Source: Ascarosepion bandense (taxonomy: Eukaryota > Mollusca > Cephalopoda > Sepiida > Sepiidae). From it: DNA of 64,000 bases. The first letter of the stretch is position 1, and the number at the start of each line of letters is the position of its first letter. The translations under genes and the position numbers were made by a program. Location: assembly GCA_037127315.1 (NCBI GenBank), contig JBBBDQ010000403.1, positions 2,266,001 to 2,330,000 of the forward strand, in the 5' to 3' direction. Positions 44,645 to 55,900 of this stretch are shown one piece after another. Below the pieces are notes generated by a model. The model worked only from the letters and a program-made list of their open reading frames with translations, made no database searches and was not told the origin of the DNA.

Positions 44645-45062
44645 AATTATATACAATAACATATTCTATATAGGTGAACAATCCAACTAGAAAAATTGAA
44701 AATAAATACAATGCATCTAAATACAAATTAGAGACCTGTCATAATAGATGATTCCAGCCTATGTACAATAATGGATCATATGCAATATAGGTGAACAATT
44801 CAACTAGAAAAATTGAAAATAAATACAATGTATCTAAATACAAATTAGAGACCTGTCATAATAGATCATTCCAGCCTATGTACAATAATGGATCATATGC
44901 AATATAGGTGAACAATCCAACTAGAAAAATTGAAAATAAATACAATGCATCTAAATACAAATTAGAGACCTGTCATAATAGATCATTCCAGCCTATGTAC
45001 AATAATGGATCATATGCAATATAGGTGAACAATCCAACTAGAAAAATTGAAAATAAATACAA
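44645..45062. repeat. 117-bp tandem repeat, about 3.6 copies
   Basis: The word AGGTGAACAAT(C/T)CAACTAG begins at 44672, 44789, 44906 and 45023, exactly 117 bp apart. The units are almost identical. It lies in the VWD intron about 320 bp from the exon. Confidence 0.9.
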
Positions 45063-45069
45063 TGTGAAC

Positions 45070-46345
45070 CACTGATTTAGAGGAAAGATACAGATATAGC
45101 AGCGAAAGAAAATTGTAAATAAATACACATTTCGATAACTAGTGGAATGCATTGGACTGCAGTGAAGATGTTCTTCCAGCAAGCGAAGTCTTCTTCCAGC
45201 AAATCTAGAGTGGCTGTAGTTATGTGCATGACGTTGGGTAAATCCTTGGGTATTGTGAGAAAGCATTTGTGATCACCAGGCAGTTCCTACTCATGGAGTT
45301 GAGAACATGATCCAGCTGTGAGTGGCTTAATGGCTTCTCTGCCAGGCTTGGATGACATGTTTTTATCGTCAACACACGAGTCACATCGTCGACTTGCCAT
45401 CTCAGTAGCTATATCAATACCTGGTCAGTCAATACCAACTGCTTCATACGTTCGATGCCGACGTATCCGAAATATATCTAGGATAATATGGTGTAGGCTC
45501 CGTGGAATCATAACTCTTGATCTCTGTATGAGGCATCCGTGGTAGATACTGAGTGAATCAGACAATTTCCGGAACATTTCGACTTCATCGTTGGCCTCAT
45601 TGTGCTTCGGTTGCCACCCTTTGCAGACATAGCCCATTACTGCAGTTATTCACTGGATCTTTCCCAAAATCTTGTCGTCCATGGGTTTGACTTGAAGACT
45701 GAGAACTTTGATGCCGCACACCATGATATTCCACACAGGGTTGTGCGAATAGGCCCTTTTCACGACGGCATCTGAGAAAATGCCTCAGGTTGCTCAAGTG
45801 GTCGTTGGTGTCTTGCCCGCTGACAAGCATATCGATTTGGAAGACGGCAACGCCAGACAGCTCACTAGTCAAAGTCTTCATGATCTCCTGGAAGTAACCA
45901 TGGGCTGACTTGATTCCAAATAGGAATTGTTGTTGTAGGAGTACTCAACGGTGAGTGCTGAGTTCTAGTCTGCGTTGAATCTCTGGTACCAGCTTGATCT
46001 GGTTGTGGGCATCAGCAAGGTAAGTCTTCGTGTAACCGCATTCACCTCACAGGTTCTGCATCACTTTTTCTGGGTGCAGCATTTGATGACGGTGTTTCTG
46101 GAGCTGATTTTCAAAGTAGTCACTACAGATCTACAACTTGGGCTTCGGGGTGTCCAGACTATGGGACTTTCGAATCGGTACTGTTGGTGTTTCGTATTCG
46201 TTGAACATGACTTGCTTCTGGATTTGTTTAGCGATGTCTTTTTCGTAATCTTTGACCAGGTCTCCACGAAGAGCAAATAGAACAACTCTTTCGAAAAATT
46301 GGCTCTTCGCATCAGATATTCTATTTTGTTTATAATACGCAATCC
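45070..46345 (-). pseudogene. Gypsy-type retrotransposon pol relic
   Basis: Minus-strand pieces in order: ADAHNQIKLVPEIQ; FGIKSAHGYFQEIMKTLTSE, LSGVAVFQIDMLVSGQDTND, HLSNLRHFLRCRREKGLFAQ and PCVEYHGVR (reverse transcriptase, including the Y/F-x-D-D region changed to FQIDM); then RDSLSIYHGCLIQRSRVMIP (start of the integrase zinc-binding region, 45440-45590). RNase H appears deleted between them. Multiple stops. No LTRs were recognised at its ends. An ordinary endogenous retrotransposon remnant. Confidence 0.8.
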
Positions 46346-46439
46346 AAAATATTTAGGTTTAGAAATGTGGGGAAAATGCGTATTATAGACGAATCATTAA
46401 GGTATATATTTTGAAGGAGACATATCAATTAATAGCTTA

Positions 46440-46925
46440 CCACTCGTATTCGAGGATACCCATCTACCAGGGCGGCTAGCTAATTCCCATTAAAGACGCC
46501 TGCTCAGGCACACTTATGTTTGTTCAACACCCACAGAGCCCACCTCCGGTTTATACTGCTACTATACTGAGCGGACCTTAGTTACACTTTCTGGAAAAGA
46601 TAGTGTTATCTAACGCGAACAACAGTCTGAACAAGGCCAGGATGCTCAAACCCTCGGCCACGATGACTTGTGACATCGAGCTAGCACAACCATCGACGAC
46701 TCCTCAAAAGGAGTCGTCTACCCAATTTCATTCACAATGCCTGGGTCAACCCGTGGTAATTGTTTTTAGAAACCTTCCAAAGGTGTTGCACGCTGGGATC
46801 CCCTCCTTCAGCACGATAACATCAAGAAGTCACCTTTCTAACAAATCGACTATGGAGAGATTCGAACCCGGGCTTCATGGTCAGAAAACGAACGTCCTAA
46901 CCACTCCGCCATGCACCCGAAAGAG
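46440..46925 (-). mobile_element. tRNA-derived SINE, long type
   Basis: On the minus strand GCATGGCGGAGTGGTTAGGA (A box) and GGGTTCGAATCTC (B box) have tRNA spacing near 46860-46920, but the acceptor and anticodon stems do not form, so it is not a tRNA gene. The element continues through GGTTGACCCAGGCATTG and GAGGTGGGCTCTGTGGG. The boundary is uncertain. Confidence 0.55.
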
Positions 46926-46927
46926 AC

Positions 46928-46971
<44 letters not shown>
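46928..46971. repeat. (AAT)n microsatellite
   Basis: About 44 bp, directly before the LINE fragment and after the SINE head. Confidence 0.95.
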
Positions 46972-46972
<1 letters not shown>

Positions 46973-46974
46973 CT

Positions 46975-47965
46975 CCTCGGCTTAACTCTCACAACAGACC
47001 TCAAGTGGAATGACTACATAGAATCCATAGCTAAATCCGCTGCTAAGAAAGTCGGTTCTCTGTGTAGGGCCAGGAAGTTTTTTCCCGCCTGAAACAATCT
47101 TGCACATATAAAAATCTACCATCCGCCCGTGCATTGAATACTGCTGCCATATCTGGTCAGGTGCTCCTGCTATTCCCCAAGGTGATCTTGACAAAATCCA
47201 ACGGAGAATCTGTAATATGATCGATCCCGACTTTGCAGCTCAGATGCAGTCACTTTCTCACCAGCGCAATGTGGCTTCCCTGTGTCTCTTCTACAAATAC
47301 TTTCACATGATCTGCTCCGATGAACTTAGCTCACTGGTGCCCTCTGTTTATAAATTTACTCTAGCCACAAGATTATCAACTAGGTCCCACCCTTTTGCTG
47401 CGAAACCTATAAAATGTAAAAGCAAATTCTACTCCATCAGCTTCTTTTCTTTCATTTCCCGCCTGTGGAATTCCCTTCCGTTTACTTGCTTCCCAGACAG
47501 CTACAATCTCCAAGAATTTAAATGTAAGGTCAATAGTCATCTCCTATCTCATTAACCTGCATCCTCTCTCTCATGCTTCTTTCTCCATCCACTCCATTCT
47601 CATCAGTATTCTCCTCCTTCTCTTACCCACTCCCTGACACCCCCTGTCACACTTTCTCATAACTTTCCTCTTATGTAACCCCTTGCTAAACAGTGGCAGT
47701 AAAATGCCTTGCTTGGGGCGATATGATTATAAAAAGAAAAAAATTTTCTGTACTATTGTAATGTTGGTATAAAGTGGGGGATCAATTCTACATTACAATC
47801 AATATATAAACTGATCCCACACTTTATGGTCACAGTCATCCTTCTCTTACCCACTTCCTGACACCACCTATAGCCTGTCACTCTTTGTCATAACTTTCCT
47901 CTTATGTAACCCCTTGCTAAACAGTGTCAGTAAAATGCCTTGCTTGGGGCGATATGATTATTAAA
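46975..47965 (+). pseudogene. LINE-A fragment with palindromic insertion and duplicated 3' end
   Basis: 46975-47090 encodes LGLTLTTDLKWNDYIESIAK, SAAKKVGSLCRARKFF (thumb region). 47217-47555 encodes MIDPDFAAQMQSLSHQRNVA through EFKCKVNSHLLSH. The 3' UTR and terminus end near 47735. A roughly 68-bp palindrome-ended piece follows, then a second partial 3' UTR and terminus (47835-47965). The minus frame 46982-47194 is a shadow. Confidence 0.8.
47765..47832. mobile_element. Small inverted-repeat element
   Basis: TATAAAGTGGGGGATCAATT against AACTGATCCCACACTTTAT in reverse complement. A related piece is at 63782-63835 (GGGAGATCAGTTT ... GATCCCCTACTTTAT). Possibly a tiny MITE. Confidence 0.55.
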
Positions 47966-48109
47966 AAATATATATGGTTGGAGACACATGTGTAAGATTG
48001 TTCTGAAATTATAAAGCTGTCAGATGTAACGAAAGAAAATAAATAAATCATCATTTTTTTTTTATATGGAAAGTTTTCCAGCGAGAAGGAAAATATGATC
48101 TATTGTAAG

Positions 48110-48360
48110 AATAAAGAAAAATATAGCTGGATTGATAAGAGATGTCCTTTCTCTTATATGGCAGTGAATGTTGGACAATCTCCCCATAGTTGAGGAAAAT
48201 ATATTGAAGTAGTAGAAATGTGGTTCTACAGAAAGATACTGAAAATTCTATCGACGGAGCGAGTAAGAAAGAAGACAATCGCAAGTAAAATGCAATAGAA
48301 AGAACACTTATACTCAGAATCAGGAAACGACGACTGAAATTCATTAGAATTCCGATTAGC
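48110..48360 (+). pseudogene. RTE-like LINE fragment
   Basis: Reads LYGSECWTISP, then VEMWFYRKILKILSTERVR with stops, collinear with 21590-21720. Confidence 0.65.
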
Positions 48361-48438
48361 GATGATAGAACCTAAGTAGTTTGCTTTTCAAGACATTAAA
48401 TATAACCAGCCAGTCTTTCCTTTACAACTAAAATCTTG

Positions 48439-48775
48439 GCTTACGGCATATCATCTTGAATACACCGGTTCTCGCTCGATCACCGAAGTTTAGCAACGTT
48501 GAGCCTGGCCAGTACTTAGATGGGTGACCGCTTGGTAATACCAGGTGCTGTAATCGTCTAGTGACGGATGTGCGTTGTGGTGCAGTGGATATAGGCTCGG
48601 AAAGAGAAATCGGTGAACCGATTTAGTATTCCAGTTGAATACCCTGCATTCACTTAAGCACTGGTACCCTTGAGAAAGGTATTAATCCGTCCCTTCCCTC
48701 CAGTTATGGATTAAATAACAAGGGTAGGACTTGGGGACCCTGCCCTTAAAACAAATCCCAATGAATCTGGCATTG
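48439..48775 (+). mobile_element. 5S-tRNA composite SINE, second full copy
   Basis: 5S-like head 48439-48554 (GCTTACGGCATATCATCTTG, ATCACCGAAGTTTAGCAACG, TAGATGGGTGACCGCTTGG, ATACCAGGTGCTGTAATC). Then come ACGGATGTGCG and the tRNA A box TGGTGCAGTGG (48578-48588), a decayed B box, and the shared body and 3' end GGGGACCCTGCCCTTAAAAC, AAATCCCAATGAATCTGG. Length 337 bp, against 334 bp at 13845-14178. Confidence 0.85.
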
Positions 48776-48779
48776 CAAT

Positions 48780-49645
48780 AAAAGAATTTGAAAGCAATTC
48801 AATTTTATCCAAAAAAACATTTGTTTGACCTTAAAATGATCTCATAAAAGTTGATAGGTCGTTAAACATTAGACAAACAACTAAAATCTTAGAGTTAGAC
48901 TAGATGAAAGATCAGCTGCCAACCTTTGGTCGTCACGAGGTTTGGAGATGCACCTATTATTAAGTAAAGATATGAAGTTTCTCATCTGAACAGTCGGATT
49001 GTCTGAATGGAAATAGTTGATTAACAATGTCAAAGGTAGATTGTTATTTATTTTACATTTGACTCCGTGCATTTACTGAAAACAGTTTGATTATATTTCT
49101 AAGCATGTACCCAATTAAATGGTGAATGCGATAAGGCGATGAGAAACATCAGCTCTTGGTTTGAAAAATAAAACATTTTCTTGATTTGAATTCGGTTGGT
49201 TAATCATATTTGCATCTTTCGTAATTATATCTTCTTTCATGCTCGTCTTTTCAAAAGGCCTTTATATTTCTTGGCAAGTACGAATAACTGAAGCAAATAT
49301 TCTCGGGGAGAAAAGTAATTTATGTCCCTTTGCATTTTTCTCACGTAATTTCATCCTATTTGAATTAATTATATTGATTTCTTATTTTACCAAAAGATTT
49401 ATTTAAAATGCTTTATTTCCAAGCGAATATAATAAATACGTTGTCAACAGAGCAACCATATCACATTGATCAACAATTTCTTCATCGTCTTGAGATTTAT
49501 ATATTTTAATGGTATTTACCAACTTATGATGACTTTAAAGTGGCTGTCATTTTACCCTTCTGAAATACATTATTTTAGTTAATTGATACAAACTTCACGT
49601 AATTTGAATTACATAAGTGAGTATTTATCATGAATAAGTTTTACA
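48780..49645. other. AT-rich non-coding DNA
   Basis: No gene recognised; the 63-aa minus frame at 48881-49072 has no support. Confidence 0.5.
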
Positions 49646-49647
49646 TG

Positions 49648-50240
49648 AATGTGCATTGTGGTGTAATGGATTCCCGAGAAATCCTTGTTCGAATTCCAGT
49701 TGGGTTCATTATATTCACTTATGCCAAAATACCCTTGGGAAAGTTATGAATCCATCTTTTATCATTCAATGGATTTTGTAGTGCAGTGGATATCGACTCG
49801 GATTGATAAATTGGGGTGCCGAGTTCGAATTCCAGTTGAGTTCCTTACATTTACTTACGTACAAATCCCCTTGGGAAAGATATTAATCAGCCACTTCCCT
49901 CTAGTTATGGGTTAAATAACAAGACAGATTCTGTTTTATAGCATTGACTGGAAACCAGTCTACCGGAGAAAGTAATGGCTACCTACTACGGGATAATCTT
50001 CTGTCCAGTCAGTCATATCTCTTTCAAGACATGATTGCCCAAAGCGTGTATCACGTATGGCACTTAACTAACTGACTGATGGATAGGCTGGGTCCTATAA
50101 CATTGATTGGCTATCAGTCTACTGTTGAAAGAAAGTGCAACCTACTGAGAGAAAATCTTTTGCCACAGTCAATCATCAATCGAAAGTGACATGATCGCCC
50201 AAGCATGTATTACGTATGCCACTTAACTGACCGAGAGTTT
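49648..50240 (+). mobile_element. ACTG-tailed SINE with a second copy nested inside
   Basis: The outer copy is 49648-49774 plus 50085-50240; the inner copy is about 49775-50078, complete with head (TAGTGCAGTGG A box, GAGTTCGAATTCC B box) and ACTGACTG tail. The outer sequence breaks at TTCAATGGAT and resumes at GGATAGGCTGGGTCC. ATGGAT is duplicated at 49769-49774 and 50079-50084. Confidence 0.85.
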
Positions 50241-50465
50241 ACGTACTTAATCATCGTTGCTTAACTTAATACGTCGTGGCTTAACTTAATCTCTGTCAGT
50301 TGCTAAAGTTATTTTTTTTTTTAGGAAATTACGATTTCTGGCAATAAATTCAGTTTCGTAGTCAAGTCTCCTGAGGAGTGGATGTAATCTACACCAAACC
50401 CAGAGAAGATACCAGAGACGTGAACATTTCATATGAATTATTAATTATTTCTATAAGGGAGAATA

Positions 50466-50791
50466 TCTGAACTTATTTATAAATGGAATTTTTTCTCTCT
50501 GTTTGTCTGTGTGTGTGTGTGTATGTGTGTCCGTTACCTATAGACTCCGAAACGGCTGAACCGATTTTCTTGAAAATTTACACAGTTGTACTATAAGCGC
50601 CTGCGAGTGTTCTTAGCTAGGTTTTGTGTCGAGGTACCCCCGATAAATATCGAACATTGATAATCGAAAAAATCGGGTTATAGAAGGAGTGGTTCGATTT
50701 TAATCAAATTTGATACACTCATAGACAAAGACATAAGAAACGATATTCAGAAGTTTCAATGTTGCATTTCTTATAATAGTGCAGAAAATCG

Positions 50792-50845
<54 letters not shown>

Positions 50846-51634
50846 GGAATAATGGTAATGGATTCTCCCGTCGCGTTCAACGTATGAGGGTCCAACCTTT
50901 TTCCAGCAAGACAACCACACAGAGATTTGTTTATAGTGGTGAAGGCATTGTGTAGTACCATCCACACTTCTTGGAACTGCTGATAACAAACAATTGGTGC
51001 AGATGACTGCCACAGATCGCACGAACAGCAGACCTCAATTATTTAACCCATAATTGGAGGGAACGAACGGATTAATACCTTTCCCAAGGGTACCAGTGCG
51101 CAAGTGAATGCAGCGTGCTCGACTGAAATTGGAACTCGGCTCACCGATTTCCCCCTCCAAGCCGACATCCACCGCACCCCAACGCACATTCGTGAATGCT
51201 AACAGCACCTGGTATTCCCAGGTATATATATATATATATATATATATAAGGAAAGATGTTTGTGTGTGTGTCTGTTTATCTGTATGTCTGTATTTTTTCA
51301 GCCCTTTTATTATTTTAGTTTTCGCTTCGGGTTTGACTCTAAGTAGGTATAGTTGTAGTTCTTAGTCTCAGCCATCATACCGTTTACCCAGAGGACTTAT
51401 TTAGCCTTCAAAATTCAGTTTACGACGAAAAAAACTGATTTGATATCGATACCAGGAAATCAAAATTTCACTTACATCCATTCATTTTTCTTTCAGTCTA
51501 CGGTTTCGCTTTAACTGGAAACAACTATTGCTTTTTAGTCTTTCGTGCCAACGTCCAAAGAGTCTGATCTCCAGGACCATGGATTAGTTTTAAAGCTTTC
51601 ATTACACCCGAGCAACGCCGGGCTATACTGCTAG
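50466..51634 (+). mobile_element. Non-autonomous Helitron-like element, copy 5, split
   Basis: Starts TCTGAACTTATTTATAAATG and runs to the (TA)n block ending 50842. A foreign 379-bp segment follows, then TA repeats at 51222 and the second half ending CCCGAGCAACGCCGGGCTAT, CTGCTAG before T. Interruption exactly at the TA block suggests insertion into, or recombination through, the microsatellite. Confidence 0.85.
50843..51221 (-). mobile_element. Insert in Helitron: unknown sequence plus 5S-tRNA SINE fragment
   Basis: 51037-51221 is the composite SINE in minus orientation: last 17 bases of the 5S part (AGCACCTGGTATTCCCA on plus), tRNA head, and body to ATTTAACCCATAATTGGA. 50843-51036 has an open minus frame (AVPRSVDGTTQCLHHYKQIS, KKVGPSYVERDGRIH) that I do not recognise. 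Confidence 0.6.
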
Positions 51635-51649
51635 TAACAAATAAAAGAA

Positions 51650-52055
51650 AATTAATACTTGGAAAAAGGCTGCTGAAATTCCTTTGACATATAATGAGGA
51701 AGGGCTCGGAGAACCTAACTCACGCGGAGCGTATTGAGGGCAAGAGAGATCATGGAAAGGAAGCCACTAACCTGACGAGCTTGTGTTAATTGATAGCGAG
51801 TAGAAGGAGTATTAGCAAAGGGGGAAACCGCTAAATGCCAGAAGAGATAGGAAGTTGTGGAGATCCATGGTAGCTTATATGCTAAAAGGACATGTCGCTT
51901 ACATACTGAAGATACATTTCTAATGCACCTACCAGACGTGGGAGATAACGAAGAAAGCTACAAAGGGCAGGAAGTTGTGTCAAGCCATGACCGCTTATGT
52001 CCATAAGTGACGCGACACATAGAAGATGAGGAAGTGTAAAAAACTAAAAACATCT
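51650..52055 (+). pseudogene. RTE-like LINE fragments
   Basis: AAATAAAAGAAAATTAATAC, then CATATAATGAGGAAGGGCTC (HIMRKG-like), GGCAAGAGAGATCATGG and ATAGGAAGTTGTGGAGATCC, repeated in part at 51960-52010 (GGCAGGAAGTTGTGTCAAGC). Degenerate. Confidence 0.55.
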
Positions 52056-52061
52056 GTAATG

Positions 52062-52185
52062 GTGATTTTCTAAGCGCAGCTTAGATGTGGCACAAGGCCG
52101 AAGAAATGGTACACTCAGTGAGGATCGAACTCATTGTTCAATTGTAATGATTCTAGCAATAGTTATTAATTATTACACCACATAA
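52062..52185 (-). mobile_element. tRNA-derived SINE, second family, copy 2
   Basis: Shares GGTGATTTTCTAAGCG, AGCTTAGA, GGCACAAGGCCGAA and the tRNA-like end with 33905-34056. It abuts a LINE-A fragment. Confidence 0.65.
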
Positions 52186-52186
52186 T

Positions 52187-52705
52187 GTGATAGATACCGA
52201 CTTGGCGGACCGCATGCAGTCTCTCTACCACCGGCGCGACGTGGCTTCCCTGTGTCTTTTCTATAAATACTTTCACGGCTTCTGCTCCGATGAGCTTAGA
52301 TCACTAGTGCCCCCTAAATACGAATTTGAACGAGACACTAGATTAGCAACTAGATCCCACCCTTTTACTGTGAAACCGATAAAATGCAACCGTAACTTCT
52401 ACTCCAACAGTTTCTTTCCTCGGACTACCCGACAGTGGAATTCTCTTCCACACGATTGCTTCCCCAACGGCTACAATCTCCAGTAGTTTAAATATAAGGT
52501 CAATAGACACCTCCTAACACACTAACCTGCTCCCATTCTATCAAACACTCTTCCCATCTCATCCTCGGTATCCTTACTCATCTGTCACCTTCCTCCTGAC
52601 CTTCCCTATGTCTAACCACTCCTTCTCTTTACCTTTCCCGATGTAGCCCCATGCGCAATAGTGGCAGTGGAATGCCTTGCTTGGGGTGAGATGATTAAAA
52701 AAAAA
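52187..52705 (+). pseudogene. LINE-A 3' fragment
   Basis: The frame 52187-52486 reads MIDTDLADRMQSLYHRRDVA, SLCLFYKYFHGFCSDELRSL, TRLATRSHPFTVKPIKCNRN, PRTTRQWNSLPHDCFPNGYN. The 3' UTR and terminus CAATAGTGGCAGTGGAATGC...GAGATGATTAAAAAAAA end near 52700. Confidence 0.8.
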
Positions 52706-52979
52706 TAATGTAACGAATTACTGGAAAGTTTTCGTCCTTTAGTCTTTTTCTTAAATGATAATGCCTCGGCGTTGACATTACAGTTCTTGACATCAAGATG
52801 CACCCTGGGAGAAATCTTTTCGTCTCTTTCGCTGCTTTCTACTAATTATCATTGACACATATCACATTACTAGACGAGTACTGCCAAGAATCATTACTCA
52901 ACGTAATTTGTTTCATTTGCAGACACTACTCACATATATGTAAGGTTTAACTTATAAAATCCCGTGTCTTCCCAAAGCC

Positions 52980-55900
52980 TTTCAGCGGTTACAAACATTC
53001 GTAAGATGCATTTGTCATGGTCACAAATATCAAACTCATTCTAGGATAGATGTTGAGGCATTCGCTTTCAGGAGGTAACTTAAAAAGCTCCCGAAATATC
53101 CACACTGTAGTAATTATGTTGTGGAAATCTTCGAAAAGTAATTTGTAACGGTCACCAAATATCTTACTCATTGTAGTAATTTTGTTGTGGAAATCTTCGA
53201 AAAGTAATTTGTAACGGTCATCAAATATCTTACTCATTGTAGGAATTATGTTGATGCATTTTCCTTCGAACGTCATTTGTAACGTTCACCAAATATCTTA
53301 CTCATTGTAGGAATTATGTTGATGCATTTTCCTTCGAACGTCATTTGTAACGTTGACCAAATATCTTTCTCATTGTACGAATTACGTTGATGCATTTTCC
53401 TTCGAATGTCATTTGTAACGGTCACTAAATATCTTACTCATTGTAGGAATTAAAAGGATGTGCATTTTCCTTCGAACGTCATTTGTAACGTTCACCAAAT
53501 ATCTTACTCATTGTAGGAATTATGTTGATGCATTTTTCTTCGAACGTCATTTGTAACGTTGACCAAATATCTTACTCATTGTACGAATTATTGATGCATT
53601 TTCCTTCGAACGTCATTTGTAACGGTCACCAAATATCTTACTCATTGTAGGAATTATGTTGATGCATTTTCCTTCGAACGTCATTTGTAACGGTCACCAA
53701 ATATCTTACTCATTGTAGGAATTATGTTGATGCATTTTCCTTCGAACGTCATTTGTAACGTTCACCAAATATCTTACTCATTGTAGGAATTATGTTGATG
53801 CATTTTCCTTCGAACGTCATTTGTAACGTTGACCAAATATCTTTCTCATTGTACGAATTACGTTGATGCATTTTCCTTCGAACGTCATTTGTAACGGTCA
53901 CCAAATATCTTACTCATTGTAGGAATTATGTTGATGCATTTTCCTTCGAACGTCATTTGTAACGTTCACCAAATATCTTACTCATTGTAGGAATTATGTT
54001 GATGCATTTTCCTCTTCGAACGTCATTTGTAACGTTCACCAAATATCTCATCATTGTAGGAATTATGTTGATGCATTTTCCTTCGAACGTCATTTGTAAC
54101 GTTGACCAAATATCTTTCTCATTGTACGAATTACGTTGATGCATTTTCTTCGAACGTCATTTGTAACGGTCACCAAATATCTTACTCATTGTAGGAATTA
54201 TGTTGATGCATTTTCCTTCGAACGTCATTTGTAACGTTCACCAAATATCTTACTCATTGTAGGAATTATGTTGATGCATTTTCCTTCGAACGTCATTTGT
54301 AACGTTGACCAAATATCTTACTCATTGTACGAATTACGTTGATGCATTTTCCTGAACGTCATTTGTAACGGTCACCAAATATCTTACTCATTGTAGGAAT
54401 TGTTGATGCATTTTCCTTCGAACGTCATTTGTAACGGTCACCAAATATCTTACTCATTGTAGGAATTATGTTGATGCATTTTCCTTCGAACGTCATTTGT
54501 AACGTTCACCAAATATCTTACTCATTGTAGGAATTATGTTGATGCATTTCCTTCGAACGTCATTTGTAACGTTGACCAAATATCTTTCTCATTGTACGAA
54601 TTACGTTGATGCATTTTCCTTCGAACGTCATTTGTAACGGTCACCAAATATCTTACTCATTGTAGGAATTATGTTGATGCATTTTCCTTCGAACGTCATT
54701 TGTAACGTTCACCAAATATCTTACTCTACGTAGGAATTATGTTGATGCATTTTCCTTCGAACGTCATTTGTAACGTTGACCAAATATCTTACTCATTGTA
54801 CGAATTACGTTGATGCATTTTCCTCGAACGTCGTTTGTAACGGTCACCAAATATCTTACTCATTGTAGGAATTATGTTGGATGCATTTTCCTTCGAACGT
54901 CATTTGTAACGGTCACCAAATATCTTACTCATTGTAGGAATTATGTTGATGCATTTTCCTTCGAACGTCATTTGTAACGTTCACCAAATATCTTACTCAT
55001 TGTAGGAATTATGTTGATGCATTTCTTCTTCGAACGTCATTTGTAACGTTGACCAAATATCTTTCTCATTGTAGGAATTACGTTGATGCATTTTCCTTCG
55101 AACGTCATTTGTAACGGTCACCAAATATCTTACTCATTGTAGGAATTACGTTGATGCATTTTCCTTCGAACGTCATTTGTAACGTTCACCAAATATCTTA
55201 CTCATTGTAGGAATTATGTTGATGCATTTTCCTTCGAACGTCATTTGTAACGTTGACCAAATATCTTTCTCATTGTACGAATTACGTTGATGCATTTTCC
55301 TTCGAACGTCATTTGTAACGGTCACCAAATATCTTACTCATTGTAGGAATTATGTGTTGATGCATTTTCCTTCGAACGTCATTTGTAACGTTCACCAAAT
55401 ATCTTACTCATTGTAGGAATTATGTTGATGCATTTTCCTTCGAACGTCATTTGTAACGTTGACCAAATATCTACTCATTGTACGAATTACGTTGATGCAT
55501 TTTCCTTCGAACGCTTTCAGAATGGTCACCAAATATTTTACTCATTGTAGGAATTATGTTGATGCATTTTCCTTCGAACGTCATTTGTAACGGTCACCAA
55601 ATATCTTACTCATTGTAGGAATTATGTTGATGCATTTTCCTTCGAACGTCATTTGTAACGTTCACCAAATATTCATCATTGTAGGAATTATGTTGATGCA
55701 TTTTCCTTCGAACGTCATTTGTAACGTTGACCAAATATCTTACTCATTGTACGAATTACGTTGATGCATTTTCCTTCGAACGTCATTTGTAACGGTCACC
55801 AAATATCTTACTCATTGTAGGAATTATGTTGATGCATTTTCCTTCGAACGTCATTTGTAACGGTCACCAAATATCTTACTCATTGTAGGAATTATGTTGA

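Noticed and set aside
46860..46922. A tRNA gene on the minus strand
   Set aside because: A and B boxes are present but acceptor and anticodon stems do not pair, and the sequence continues as a SINE body.
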